Shown one piece after another: positions 34,834-42,490 of a stretch of 42,490 nucleotides of DNA (positions are counted from its first letter, which is position 1; each line of letters opens with the position of its first letter). Under the pieces are notes generated by a model. That model was given only the letters and a program-made list of their open reading frames with translations, had not been told where the DNA came from and did no database searches. The DNA is from Micromonospora sp. 15K316 (GTDB taxonomy: Bacteria; Actinomycetota; Actinomycetes; Mycobacteriales; Micromonosporaceae). The stretch lies in assembly GCF_004348525.1 (NCBI RefSeq), contig NZ_SMKG01000029.1, forward strand, positions 1 through 42,490, in the 5' to 3' direction. Both the position numbers and the translations under genes were made by a program.

Positions 34834-35775
34834 TCACCGGTCCAGCGTCACCTCCGCGAGGTAGACACAGGTGCGGCCCTCGTGGGACGAGTAGTAGCTG
34901 ACCCAGAGCCGCTCGTCGTGCCAGACCAGGCCCGGGTAGCTGGTGTCGCCGCCGGACGGGACGGTCACGAGTTCGGTCAGCTCGCCCCGCTCGGCGTCGA
35001 GGGCGCAGATCGCGGTGCGGGCGCGGCCGTCGAGCAGGCGTACCCCGGCCACCAGCCGGCCGTCCGGCAACCGCAGCAGGGCCGGCCCGCCCACCTGGAC
35101 CCCCAGGTCGATCCAGTGCCAGTCCCGGTACGGCGGGCGGGCGCGGCCGAGCTGTGCGGTTGCCGTTTCCCGATCGCGGCGGAGCAGGCAGAGCGCGGTC
35201 CCGTCGGGCTCGAAGACCAGGCCCGACTCGTTCGGGTAGCCGTCGGCGAAGAGCGTCGGCACCGCCGGCCGCAGGTCGATGCCGTCGCCGCTGCGGTAGA
35301 GGCGCGCGAAGCGCGGTTCCCGGGTGGAGTAACCGACGCCCCACATGGCGTCGCCGTGCCAGGCGGCTCGCCACATCCACACGTCCCGCTCGCCCACCGG
35401 CGTCGGGTCGCCCCAGCGGTGGCCGTCGGCGGAGAGCCAGGTGACGGTCCGGAAGGACTTCGTTGACTCACCTGTCGCCGCGGCGGCGTACAGCTGGAGC
35501 CGGCCGTCGGGGCGGGTGACGAGGCGCGGGTCCCGCAGGTCGGCCCCGTCGCGGCTCAACAGGGCGGCGGAGGCCCAGTGGCGACCGTCCGGCGAGACGA
35601 GCACCCGGACGACCCCGTCGCCGGAGACGTGCGAGCCGCCCTCCCGGAACACGCAGAACCACCGGTCCCGGTGCCGGGCCAGGTCGGTGAAGGCGTTGTG
35701 CGGTGCGCTGTCGCCGATGCGGCGTACCGCGGTGACCGTTGCTCGGGTGGTGCGGCCCATCGGTGACGGGTTCAT
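34834..35775 (-). CDS. Sialidase/BNR-fold beta-propeller protein
   Basis: A 313-residue protein that reads as a beta-propeller of the exo-sialidase type. Repeated strands show the DG-W pattern (VLVSPDGRHWASA, TWLSADGHRWGDP, RLYRSGDGIDLRP), with LRDPRLVTRPDGRLQLYAA and FADGYPNESGLVFEPDG as possible substrate-site segments. No signal peptide is seen, so it would be cytosolic, which is unusual for a true sialidase. The start at 35775 follows AGGAGG by 9 nt. It converges on the PKS operon and is probably not part of it. Glycan cleavage is possible but unproven. Confidence 0.7.
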   Translation of the reverse strand: MNPSPMGRTTRATVTAVRRIGDSAPHNAFTDLARHRDRWFCVFREGGSHVSGDGVVRVLVSPDGRHWASAALLSRDGADLRDPRLVTRPDGRLQLYAAAATGESTKSFRTVTWLSADGHRWGDPTPVGERDVWMWRAAWHGDAMWGVGYSTREPRFARLYRSGDGIDLRPAVPTLFADGYPNESGLVFEPDGTALCLLRRDRETATAQLGRARPPYRDWHWIDLGVQVGGPALLRLPDGRLVAGVRLLDGRARTAICALDAERGELTELVTVPSGGDTSYPGLVWHDERLWVSYYSSHEGRTCVYLAEVTLDR

Positions 35776-35912
35776 GCGCGGCGGCCTCCTGGCAGGGGCG
35801 TCCGGTCCGGCCGCTCACGTTAGGGCCCGAAGCGGGCATCCGGACGGCCTCCCGGCGAACGCCCGGCGAACATCCGCCGGCGGCCGGTCCCGGAGCCGCC
35901 CGGGTGCCACGG

Positions 35913-36317
35913 TCAGTCCGGCGACGGCGTGGCCGGCGGCCGGTACGCGGCGGCGAGCCGCTTCGGTGCCCGGTCGCACCACGCCTCGACCATCAGCTCG
36001 GTCAGCTCGGACCGCCCGATGCGCGCGAGCCGGACGAGCACCGCCGGGTACCCGTCGAGGTGGGGGACGGTGAAATAGACCGACGGGTCGTCGGCGAGCA
36101 GCGCCTCCTTCGCGCCCAGGTCGGGCACCCGGGCGCCGAGGATCGGGCCGTCCGGCGCGTCGTCGCCGAGGACGGCCCGGTCGGCCGCGCGCAGCGGACG
36201 TTCCCACACGAACGCCTTGTCCCGTACCCGCCAGGCCGGCAGGCCGCCGTAGGACGGGTGCTCGCTCGTCTTCGGCAGCGTGGCCGCGATCCGGCGGACG
36301 TCCTCCCAGGTGGCCAT
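35913..36317 (-). CDS. MmcQ/YjbR family protein
   Basis: A 134-residue protein with the YjbR-like fold. Family features are WEDVRRIAATLPKTSEHPSYGGLPAWRVRDKAFVWERPL at the start, VYFTVPHLDGYPAVLVRLARI in the middle and LTELMVEAWCDRAPKRLAAAY at the end. The fold resembles the double-wing DNA-binding motif, and members occur near mitomycin genes as well as in many genomes without known function. The ATG at 36317 begins MATWEDV. It stands alone. Confidence 0.8.
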   Translation of the reverse strand: MATWEDVRRIAATLPKTSEHPSYGGLPAWRVRDKAFVWERPLRAADRAVLGDDAPDGPILGARVPDLGAKEALLADDPSVYFTVPHLDGYPAVLVRLARIGRSELTELMVEAWCDRAPKRLAAAYRPPATPSPD

Positions 36318-36430
36318 GGCCCCAGCGTAGGTCGACCGGTCCGCGTCGCGGCTCACCGGCGAGTTGACACACCGCGTTCACCGCATGGCAAAGCGCCACC
36401 ACCGCCGTTCCCGTGTCCTGGGTGGACGGT

Positions 36431-36443
36431 CATAATGGGCCGC
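36431..36443 (+). promoter_or_regulatory. Leaderless promoter -10 box
   Basis: CATAAT (36431-36436) lies exactly 7 nt before the ATG at 36444, the spacing typical of leaderless actinobacterial transcripts. No ribosome site is visible between them. Confidence 0.5.
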
Positions 36444-36695
36444 ATGGTTGCCTGGGAGTACGCTCTGCTGGTCCGCCGCTACCAGGGGCAGGGCCGCAAT
36501 TTCCACGTGTCGTTCGTCTGGTACGGGCCGGACGGGTCCCGCAAGGACATCACCGCGTACGGCGACACGGCGATCGCGCATCTCAACCGGGTCGGCCGGG
36601 AGGGCTGGGAGCTGGTCTCCGCCGCCGAGGACGTCAACAACGTGCAGGGCAGCACCGAGGTGCACCGCTACCACCTCAAGCGCCCCCTGGCCTGA
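36444..36695 (+). CDS. Small DUF4177-like protein
   Basis: An 83-residue protein. WEYALLVRRYQGQGRNFHVSFVWYGPDGSRKDI followed by IAHLNRVGREGWELVSAAEDVNNVQ and a final strand HRYHLKRP matches the pattern of DUF4177-type proteins, in which a Y-strand and LNxxGxEGWELV form a small alpha/beta fold. Function is unknown for the family. The ATG at 36444 fits the leaderless promoter; an ATG three codons earlier overlaps the -10 box. It converges with glyA across a long terminator hairpin. Confidence 0.75.
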   Translation: MVAWEYALLVRRYQGQGRNFHVSFVWYGPDGSRKDITAYGDTAIAHLNRVGREGWELVSAAEDVNNVQGSTEVHRYHLKRPLA

Positions 36696-36717
36696 CCCCG
36701 CCCCGGGCCCATTCGCC

Positions 36718-36777
36718 GTTGATCAAGAGGTTCGCGTCAGGGATCGATCCGTCCGTGACGCGAACCTCTTGATCAAC
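36718..36777. terminator. 22-bp-arm hairpin between convergent genes
   Basis: Perfect 22-bp arms (36718-36739, starting GTTGATCAAGAGG, and 36756-36777) around a 16-nt loop that itself contains the palindrome GGATCGATCC. It lies between the DUF4177-like gene and glyA, so it can stop transcription from both sides. Its A/T-rich ends differ from the other terminators here. I recall TTGATCAA-based palindromes as common in Micromonospora intergenic regions. Confidence 0.75.
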
Positions 36778-36786
36778 AAGGTCGGC

Positions 36787-38226
36787 TCAGGTGAGGTCGA
36801 CGGTGGGGTAGAGGGGGAAGCCGGCCAGCAGCTCGCCGGCCTGACGGCTGACCTTGTCGGCGACCGCCGGGTCGAGCGCGTACTTGGCCTTCGAGGCGGT
36901 GCCGTCCGGATTCGCGCCGGCGTTCGTCTGGCTCAGCACGGTGTGGATCAGCTCGGCGATCGTGTCCATCTCCGCCGTGCCGAGGCCGCGGGTGGTGAGC
37001 GCCGGGGTCCCGATCCGGATGCCCGAGGTGTACCAGGCGCCGTTCGGGTCCTGCGGCACCGAGTTGCGGTTCGTGACGATGCCGGCGTCCAGCAGCGCCT
37101 GCTCGGCCTGCCGGCCGGTCAGCGCGTACGACGTGACGTCGATGATCGCCAGGTGGTTGTCGGTGCCGCCGGTGACCAGGGTGGCGCCGCGACGCAGCAG
37201 CCCCTCGGCGAGCGCCTGGGCGTTGGCCACGATCCGCTGGGCGTAGTCGGCGAAGTCCGGACGCCGGGCCTCGGCGAGCGCGACCGCCTTGGCCGCCATC
37301 ACGTGCGGCAGCGGACCGCCGAGCACCATCGGGCAGCCCCGGTCGACCTGCTCGGCCAGCTCCGGCTGGCAGAGCACCATGCCGCCCCGGGGGCCGCGCA
37401 GCGACTTGTGCGTGGTGGTGGTGACGATGTGCGCGTGCGGCACCGGGTCGAAGTCGCCGGTGAGGACCTTGCCCGCCACCAGGCCGGCGAAGTGCGCCAT
37501 GTCGACCATGAAGGTGGCCCCGACCGAGTCGGCGATCTCCCGCATGATCCGGAAGTTCACCCGCCGGGGGTACGCCGAGTAGCCGGCGACCAGGATCAGC
37601 GGCTTGAACTCGCGCGCCGCCTCGGCGACCTTGTCGTAGTCGATGAGGCCGGTCTCCGGGTCGGTGCCGTAGCTGCGCTGGTCGAACATCTTGCCGGAGA
37701 TGTTCGGCCGGAAACCGTGGGTGAGGTGACCGCCGGCGTCCAGCGACATGCCGAGCATCCGCTGGTTGCCCAGCTCCCGGCGCAGCGCGAACCAGTCCGC
37801 CTCGGTGAGGTCGTTGACGTGGCGGGCCTGCGCCTTCTTCAGCGCGGGCGCCTCGACCCGGTCGGCCAGCACCGCCCAGAAGGCGACCAGGTTCGCGTCG
37901 ATGCCGGAGTGCGGCTGGACGTACGCGTGGGCGGCGCCGAACAGCTCCCGGGCGTGCTCGGCGGCGAGCGCCTCCACCGTGTCGACGTTCTGGCAGCCGG
38001 CGTAGAAGCGGCGACCCACCGTGCCCTCGGCGTACTTGTCGCTGAACCAGTTCCCCATCGCCAGCAGCGTGGCCGGGGAGGCGTAGTTCTCACTGGCGAT
38101 CAACTTGAGCGATTCGCGCTGGTCCGCCAGCTCGGCGGCGATGGCGCCGGCGACCCGGGGCTCGACGGCGCGGATCACCTCGAGCGCGCTGCGGAAGGCG
38201 GTGGATTCGGCGTTCGGCGACGACAT
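36787..38226 (-). CDS. glyA: Serine hydroxymethyltransferase
   Basis: A 479-residue PLP enzyme that interconverts serine and glycine with tetrahydrofolate. Signature stretches are [39 protein letters not shown], the PLP-lysine motif [15 protein letters not shown] (K274) and [14 protein letters not shown]. It is longer than the common 415-430-residue form; extra length falls in the middle (about 125-200), as in a second actinobacterial SHMT group. The ATG at 38226 follows AGGAGG. A ZTP riboswitch lies directly upstream, linking expression to folate shortage and purine intermediates. Confidence 0.96.
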   Translation of the reverse strand: MSSPNAESTAFRSALEVIRAVEPRVAGAIAAELADQRESLKLIASENYASPATLLAMGNWFSDKYAEGTVGRRFYAGCQNVDTVEALAAEHARELFGAAHAYVQPHSGIDANLVAFWAVLADRVEAPALKKAQARHVNDLTEADWFALRRELGNQRMLGMSLDAGGHLTHGFRPNISGKMFDQRSYGTDPETGLIDYDKVAEAAREFKPLILVAGYSAYPRRVNFRIMREIADSVGATFMVDMAHFAGLVAGKVLTGDFDPVPHAHIVTTTTHKSLRGPRGGMVLCQPELAEQVDRGCPMVLGGPLPHVMAAKAVALAEARRPDFADYAQRIVANAQALAEGLLRRGATLVTGGTDNHLAIIDVTSYALTGRQAEQALLDAGIVTNRNSVPQDPNGAWYTSGIRIGTPALTTRGLGTAEMDTIAELIHTVLSQTNAGANPDGTASKAKYALDPAVADKVSRQAGELLAGFPLYPTVDLT

Positions 38227-38249
38227 GCGACCTCCTACTGACGTGCGGA

Positions 38250-38341
38250 AGGCCCAGGCGCTCGGCATGCGTCCTCGTGACGGGGCCGCTCCCCGATGGT
38301 TCTCCATCCCCACGCGCCAGTAACGGCCCGCCCAGATCCTA
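38250..38341 (-). ncRNA. ZTP (pfl motif) riboswitch of glyA, with its promoter
   Basis: Read on the minus strand from 38333, the leader shows the conserved 5' part CGTTACTGGCG, then a stem with AACCATCGGGGAGCGG and the closing GCCGAGCGCCTGGGC (ending at 38251), the hallmark strings of the pfl/ZTP aptamer, in which GCGCC pairs back to GGCGC. ZTP or ZMP accumulates when 10-formyl-tetrahydrofolate is low, and binding turns on one-carbon genes such as glyA. A TAGGAT -10 box lies at 38341-38336, just upstream. The AGGAGG ribosome site follows the aptamer by 15-20 nt; I could not tell whether control is at transcription or translation. Confidence 0.88.
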
Positions 38342-38493
38342 CCGAACCGGTGGTCACCCGCCCGGGCGACCTCGGTCCGGGGCCGGCGGTGGGCCGGTGC
38401 GGTTGGGCGGGCCCGCACGGGGCACACCGGTAGTGGGGCGTCGCGACCCCGGAGGGGGTGCGCGAGCACCTCCCGGACGAGAGGAGCAGGACC

Positions 38494-39299
38494 ATGACCG
38501 AACCGGGCAGCGGACGGCCGCTCGCGGTGGTGACCGGGGCGTCCAGCGGCATCGGGTACGAGCTGGCGGTCCAGTTCGTCGAACACGGCTTCGACCTGAT
38601 CGTCGCGGCCGAGGACGACGGCATCGGGCCGGCCGCGGCCCGGCTGCGCCGGGACGGTGGACCGCGGGTGCGGCCGGTCCGCGTCGACCTGGCCCGCCCG
38701 GCCGGGGTGGAGGAACTGGCCGCCGCGGTCGCCGCCACGGGACGCCCGGTCGAGGCGCTGGCCCTCAACGCCGGCCGGGGCGCCGGCGGCCCTTCGTCGG
38801 CGGCACCGACCTCGCCGACGAGCTGAACATCGTCGATCTCAACGTGCGCTCGACCGTGCACCTGGCCAAGCGGCTCCTACCCGACATGGTGGAACGGGGC
38901 GCGGGGCGGGTGCTCTTCACCTCCTCCGTCGCCTCGACGATGCCCGGCCCGTTCCAGGCGGTCTACAACGGGTCGAAGTCGAACGTGCAGTCCTTCGCCG
39001 AGGCGCTGCGCACCGAGCTCAAGGACACCGGGGTCACGGTCACCTCGCTGATGCCCGGGCCGACGGAGACCAGGTTCTTCGATCGGGCGCAGATGCAGGA
39101 CACCCGGCTCGCCGCCGGGCACAAGGACGACCCGCGTACGGTGGCCGAGCAGGGTTTCGAGGCGCTGGTGCGGGGTGACCCGACGGTGACCGCCGGTTCG
39201 CCGCGGAACAGGGTGCAGACGGCGATGGGCAAGATCGTGCCCGACCGCCTCAAGTCCGAGGGGCACCGCAGGCTGGCCGAGCCGGGCTCGGCGAGCTGA
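38494..39299 (+). pseudogene. Short-chain dehydrogenase/reductase with apparent frameshift
   Basis: A classical SDR split over two frames. The first part (38494 to about 38790) has the cofactor motif [13 protein letters not shown] and LNAGRG; the second (about 38790-39299) continues seamlessly with [31 protein letters not shown], the catalytic YNGSK and MPGPTETRFF. Adding one C to the CCC run at 38790-38792 would join them into a 268-residue protein of normal length. The ATG at 38494 follows GAGGAGCAGG. This is either a real recent inactivation, a sequencing error in a homopolymer, or, less likely, programmed frameshifting. As written, the protein would end after about 111 residues. Confidence 0.8.
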
Positions 39300-39346
39300 C
39301 CGGTCCGGGGCGACCATCTTCCGGCCGACACCGCCGGGACAGGGTG

Positions 39347-39373
39347 CCGGGCCCGACGCGACGCCGGGCCCGG
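39347..39373. terminator. Hairpin between the SDR and hemerythrin genes
   Basis: CCGGGCCCG (39347-39355) pairs with CGGGCCCGG (39365-39373) around a 9-nt loop, between convergent genes, 13 nt beyond the hemerythrin stop. Each arm is itself nearly palindromic. Confidence 0.5.
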
Positions 39374-39386
39374 GATGCCCCGTGGT

Positions 39387-39887
39387 TCAGGCCGTCGCCG
39401 CGTCCAGCGCCTTCTTGACGGCCTTCGGATCCGTCGGCTTGCGCGGCGCGCCCGCCCGCATCTCGATCATCCGCGCGCCGATCTCCTGGAGCTCCTTGCG
39501 CCCCAGCTGGTCACGCACCGTGGGGAACCACTCCTGCTCCTCCTCCTCGACGTGGTGCAGCACGTTCTCGATCAGCACCGTGGTCTTGGCGTTGAAGTGC
39601 TCGTCCTCGGCGTCCATCGCGAACAGCTCGGCGCAGAGGACGTCCGCCACGTGGTGCTCCTCGTACGACTCGAGGATGTCGTCCTCCAGGTCCGGCAGGA
39701 GCCGACGGACCTCCGGGTACATCACCTCGTTCTCCAGGTAGGTGTGCACGGTGAGCGCCTCGATGATCTGCCCGACCAGCTTCTGCCGCTGGCTCGCCGG
39801 GCCCTCCTCGGCGTCCTGGAACGCCTTGAACAGACGGCGCATCTCCTTGTGGTCTTCCTTCAACAGCACGATGGCATCGGTGGACAC
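39387..39887 (-). CDS. Hemerythrin-domain (HHE) protein
   Basis: A 166-residue four-helix protein with the non-haem di-iron ligands of the HHE family: LLKEDHKEMRRLF (H13), HTYLENEVMYPEV (about 48-60), YEEHHVADVL and VLHHVEEEEQEWFPTV. Such domains sense or store O2, or guard against NO and reactive oxygen. The C-terminal tail is Lys/Ala-rich. The start is a GTG at 39887 after AGGAGG. It is separate from the histidine phosphatase gene upstream by 63 bp and may share its transcript. Confidence 0.9.
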   Translation of the reverse strand: MSTDAIVLLKEDHKEMRRLFKAFQDAEEGPASQRQKLVGQIIEALTVHTYLENEVMYPEVRRLLPDLEDDILESYEEHHVADVLCAELFAMDAEDEHFNAKTTVLIENVLHHVEEEEQEWFPTVRDQLGRKELQEIGARMIEMRAGAPRKPTDPKAVKKALDAATA

Positions 39888-39950
39888 CGGCGGACCTCCT
39901 CGACGTGTCGGTTGATCGTCCGGTACCCCGACGGTGAACTGCGGAAACAG

Positions 39951-40679
39951 TCAAATGGCGTATCGCGCCGCGTCGTCGCCGGTCGGCTGGGCGCCGGTCG
40001 CCGTCAGGTGCCCGACCTCGTTGAAGCCGTCCAACCGGAGGCGGCCGAACTCGTCGGCGGACCACGAGGTGATCGAACAGTTCGCGATGACGTGCTTGCG
40101 GCCCAACGCCATCAGCTCCTCCTCGGTCAACCCCTGGAAGAGGTAGCAGAGCAGGAAGACCAGCGCGTCGTGGCCGAAGATCACCACCCGCTGTCCGGCG
40201 TGGTCGTGGCGCAGGTCGGCGAGGACGCTGCGCAGCCGCAGCGCCACATCGGTCCACGCCTCACCGCCGGGCGGCCGGTGGTAGAACTTGCCCAGCCGGT
40301 CGCGCCGCTCGTGCTCGTCGGGGTGGCGCACCCGTACGCCGTGCGGGGTGAGGCCGTCGAAGACGCCGAGGTCCCGGTCGCGCAGCCGTTCGTCCCGGCG
40401 CAGCGGCAAGCCGCTGCCCGCCAGGGCCAGCTCTCCCGTGCGCCGCGCCCGTAGGTACGGCGACGTCAGCGCCACCTGCGGGCGCCGCTCCGGTGGTAGC
40501 GCCGCGAACCAGCGGCCCGTGGCGCGTGCCTGCTCCTCGCCGGCCGGCGAGAGCGGTACGTCGGCGTCGCGCTCGGTGCGCGGCACCGCCTCGGCGCCGG
40601 AGGACCGTGCCCGCTCGGCGGCGATGTTGGCGGTGCTCTCCCCGTGCCGGACGATCCAGAGTGCTGCCGGCTCCGTCAT
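39951..40679 (-). CDS. Histidine phosphatase family protein
   Basis: A 242-residue phosphoglycerate mutase-like phosphatase. The phosphohistidine motif is LWIVRHGEST (about 8-17), with LTSPYLRARRTGELAL further on, ERLRDRDLGVFDG providing the catalytic acid region, and VVIFGHDALVFLL the second histidine. The substrate is unknown; the family covers sugar phosphates, small phosphoesters and proteins. I chose the ATG at 40679 with GGAG 8 nt upstream over a GTG at 40688. It is divergent from the LigD-polymerase-like gene. Confidence 0.87.
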   Translation of the reverse strand: MTEPAALWIVRHGESTANIAAERARSSGAEAVPRTERDADVPLSPAGEEQARATGRWFAALPPERRPQVALTSPYLRARRTGELALAGSGLPLRRDERLRDRDLGVFDGLTPHGVRVRHPDEHERRDRLGKFYHRPPGGEAWTDVALRLRSVLADLRHDHAGQRVVIFGHDALVFLLCYLFQGLTEEELMALGRKHVIANCSITSWSADEFGRLRLDGFNEVGHLTATGAQPTGDDAARYAI

Positions 40680-40840
40680 CTGTCCCACTCCATGCCCGGG
40701 TTCGTCCCTGGGACAACTGCCGCTCGGGAGCCGGAGTTACGCCGCCGGGCCCCCGCTCCGCAGATGACGTGGCCGGGCGGACCGGTGGGCGGCGGCGCGG
40801 GTACCCACCACGAGGACCGCCGACCGCTACCGTGTGAGAC

Positions 40841-41812
40841 GTGGCGACGACGGCCGAGGAGATCCGGGTCGGTGAGCGGGTGGTCCGCGTCTCCAGCCCG
40901 GACAAGCCCTACTTCCCGGAGCGTGGGCTGACCAAGATCGACGTTGTCCGCTACTTCCTCGCCGTCGGCGACGGGATCCTGCGCGCGCTGCGCGACCGGC
41001 CGACCATGCTCGAACGCTGGCCGCGCGGGGTCTTCGAAGGTGCGAAGATCGGCACCCGGCAGGACAACCGCGGCGACGCCTTCTACCAGAAGCGACTGCC
41101 GGCCGGCGCTCCCGAGTGGGTGCGGACCGCGCACATCACCTTCCCCAGCGGCCGGACCGCCGACGAGGTCGCGCCCAGCGAGTTGGCCGTGGTGATCTGG
41201 GCGGCCAACCTCGGCACCCTGCGCTTCCACCCGTGGCCGGTCTCCGCCGCGGACGTGGAGCGTCCCGACCAGCTCCGGATCGACCTCGACCCGATGCCGG
41301 GCGTCGACTTCGCCCAGGTCGTGCCGGTGGCCCACGAGGTACGGGCGTTCCTCGCCGAGCTGGGGCTCACCGGCCACCCGAAGACCACCGGCGGCCGGGG
41401 GTTGCACATCTACCTGTCGATCGAGCCGCGGTGGAGCTTCGGCGACTGCCGGCGGGCGGTGCTCGCGCTCGGCCGGGAGATGCAGCGGCGCCGGCCCGAC
41501 CTGGTCACCACCACCTGGTGGCGGGACCAGCGGGACCGTCCGGTCTTCGTCGACTACAACCAGATGTCCCGCGACCACACGATGGCCTCGGCCTACTCCA
41601 TCCGGCCCACCGCCCGGGCGCTGGTCTCCGCGCCGCTGGACTGGGCGGAGCTCGACGACGCCCGGCCCGAGGACTTCGACGTGGTCACCGTGCCGGCCCG
41701 GTTCGCCGAGCGGGGCGATCCGCACGCCGGCCTGGACGATCAGCGCTTCTCCCTGGAGCCGCTGCTGGAGCTGGCCGACCGCGAGGGACTGGAGGCCCCG
41801 CCGGAGCGCTGA
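40841..41812 (+). CDS. LigD-type polymerase/primase domain protein
   Basis: A 323-residue archaeo-eukaryotic primase-type polymerase of the LigD PolDom family. The catalytic acids lie in LRIDLDPMPGVDF (about 146-158), the nucleotide-binding histidine in KTTGGRGLHIYLSI (about 182-195) and the third acid in RPVFVDYNQMSRDHTMASAYS. In LigD this domain extends and fills DNA ends, preferring ribonucleotides, in Ku-dependent end joining. Here it is free-standing, with no ligase or nuclease domain and no ku gene in the window. The GTG at 40841 is 7 nt after TACCGT, so it is probably leaderless. Confidence 0.9.
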   Translation: MATTAEEIRVGERVVRVSSPDKPYFPERGLTKIDVVRYFLAVGDGILRALRDRPTMLERWPRGVFEGAKIGTRQDNRGDAFYQKRLPAGAPEWVRTAHITFPSGRTADEVAPSELAVVIWAANLGTLRFHPWPVSAADVERPDQLRIDLDPMPGVDFAQVVPVAHEVRAFLAELGLTGHPKTTGGRGLHIYLSIEPRWSFGDCRRAVLALGREMQRRRPDLVTTTWWRDQRDRPVFVDYNQMSRDHTMASAYSIRPTARALVSAPLDWAELDDARPEDFDVVTVPARFAERGDPHAGLDDQRFSLEPLLELADREGLEAPPER

Positions 41813-41837
41813 CCGGCGGGCGGCGGAGCGGTCGCGC

Positions 41838-42344
41838 CTACGCCCAGGGGCTGGTGACCCCGTCGAACTCCTCGAAGACCAGCCAGGTGCGGGTGGAGAG
41901 CACCCCGGGAATGCCCTGGATCCGGCCCAGCACCACGTCTCGCAGCGCCGCGTTGTCCGGCGCCCGCACCAGCGCCAGCACGTCGTGGTCGCCGCCGAGC
42001 AGCGCCGCGTGCTCGATGTAGCGCACCTGCGCGAGCTCCGCGGAGACCTCGCGCCAGGTGTTCTGCTCGATGGTCAGCGCCACGTACGCCGAGGTGCCCA
42101 GGCCGGAGGCCTCCGGCGCGACCTGGGCCCGGAACCCGGTGATCACGCCGTCGCGCAGCAGGCGCTCCACCCGGGCGTACGCGTTGGTGCGGGAGATGTG
42201 GATCCGTTCGGCGAGCGTACGCACCGACGTACGTCCGTCCCGGACCAGTTCGTCCAGGATCCGGCGGTCCACCTCGTCCAGCGGACGGGACGAACGTCCC
42301 GCGGCAGCGGTCGGCGTTGCTTCGGGACCGGTCTTCTGGCTCAC
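41838..42344 (-). CDS. Lrp/AsnC-family regulator
   Basis: A 168-residue regulator. After a disordered tail of about 20 residues come the helix-turn-helix LDEVDRRILDELVRDGRTSVRTLAERIHISRTNAYARVERLL (about 22-63) and the RAM ligand-binding domain (about 75-155), with VALTIEQNTWREVSAELAQV and HAALLGGDHDVLALVRAPD. It would bind an amino acid or related effector as an octamer. The GTG at 42344 follows GAGAGGAGC. It is divergent from the truncated gene at the right edge, which it probably regulates; Lrp proteins next to branched-chain keto acid dehydrogenase operons are common in actinomycetes. Confidence 0.9.
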   Translation of the reverse strand: MSQKTGPEATPTAAAGRSSRPLDEVDRRILDELVRDGRTSVRTLAERIHISRTNAYARVERLLRDGVITGFRAQVAPEASGLGTSAYVALTIEQNTWREVSAELAQVRYIEHAALLGGDHDVLALVRAPDNAALRDVVLGRIQGIPGVLSTRTWLVFEEFDGVTSPWA

Positions 42345-42389
42345 CGGGGCTCCTCTCGCGTGCCGTTTGTCTCACGTTCATGGTGGATC

Positions 42390-42408
42390 TTGAGCAAAAC
42401 ATCCGCAA
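42390..42408. promoter_or_regulatory. Candidate Lrp operator
   Basis: An imperfect dyad, TTGAGCAAAA then CATCCGCAA (42390-42408), with TTG/CAA ends and an A/T-rich centre, lies between the Lrp gene and the divergent gene at 42452 and overlaps the likely -35 region of the latter. Size and composition fit Lrp/AsnC sites. Confidence 0.4.
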
Positions 42409-42451
42409 GGCTGGAGCATAGGGCCACCACACGTCCCAGGAGGTCCCCGCC

Positions 42452-42490
42452 GTGACGACCACACCCCAGGCGGTCCGCAGGGCATCCCCG
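42452..42490 (+). CDS. Start of a gene cut by the window edge
   Basis: A GTG at 42452 after a perfect AGGAGGT (8 nt spacing) opens 13 codons, MTTTPQAVRRASP, to the window end. Position opposite an Lrp regulator suggests an amino-acid or keto-acid catabolism gene such as a dehydrogenase E1 alpha subunit, but the visible residues do not show this. Confidence 0.5.
   Translation, partial: MTTTPQAVRRASP

Overview
The window is very GC-rich DNA with strong G/C third-position bias, frequent GTG starts, AGGAGG-type ribosome sites and several probable leaderless starts (a TAnnnT-like -10 box 6-8 nt before the start codon). With a SARP regulator, a LuxR-family LAL regulator and a type II polyketide synthase, it looks like an actinomycete. 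I infer a Micromonospora-like member of the Micromonosporaceae; this rests on gene style and not on a database match.

Left part (1-7.6 kb): two overlapping fluoride-channel (FluC/CrcB) genes; a SAM methyltransferase; an MFS exporter divergent from a MarR regulator with clustered TAGTTGC half-sites between them; a quinone-oxidoreductase-like MDR enzyme; a PaaK/PaaI pair (phenylacetate-CoA ligase and thioesterase); a small alpha/beta hydrolase.

Regulatory block (7.6-13.7 kb): a cyclase-homology/AAA protein with altered active-site residues is divergent from a large LAL regulator, followed by a DUF5995 protein. The cyclase gene and the DUF5995 gene share a near-identical 24-nt promoter block with the same spacing to a -10-like hexamer.

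Middle (13.8-23.4 kb): a phosphotransferase-fold protein, a small conserved protein, an APC permease, a secreted beta-helix protein with a heptapeptide-repeat linker, a small membrane protein, a YrdC/Sua5-like protein, LtrA, and a membrane-anchored helix-hairpin-helix protein. Several convergent ends carry long perfect hairpins.

Type II PKS cluster (23.5-34.8 kb): this is the main accessory system. The leftward arm has a SARP activator, a TcmI-type cyclase and an FAD monooxygenase. The rightward arm, a tightly coupled operon, has a second TcmI-type cyclase, a complete acetyl-CoA carboxylase (fused AccD-AccA, AccB, AccC), a fused ACP-aromatase/cyclase, a cupin, KS-alpha, KS-beta (chain length factor) and an ABM-domain protein. 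The content resembles whiE-type spore-pigment clusters. It differs in making its own malonyl-CoA, in the ACP-aromatase fusion, in a chain length factor with Ala where Gln is usual, and in a 60-bp tandem repeat inserted exactly at the cupin/KS junction so that stop/start overlap is kept. No ketoreductase is present, so an unreduced aromatic product, most likely a pigment, is inferred.

Right part (34.8-42.5 kb): a sialidase-fold protein, a YjbR/MmcQ protein, a small DUF4177-like protein, glyA behind a ZTP riboswitch, an SDR gene with an apparent one-base frameshift, a hemerythrin-domain protein, a histidine phosphatase, a LigD-type polymerase-domain protein, an Lrp/AsnC regulator, and the first codons of a divergent gene cut by the window edge. 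I found no tRNA, rRNA, CRISPR array or transposase.
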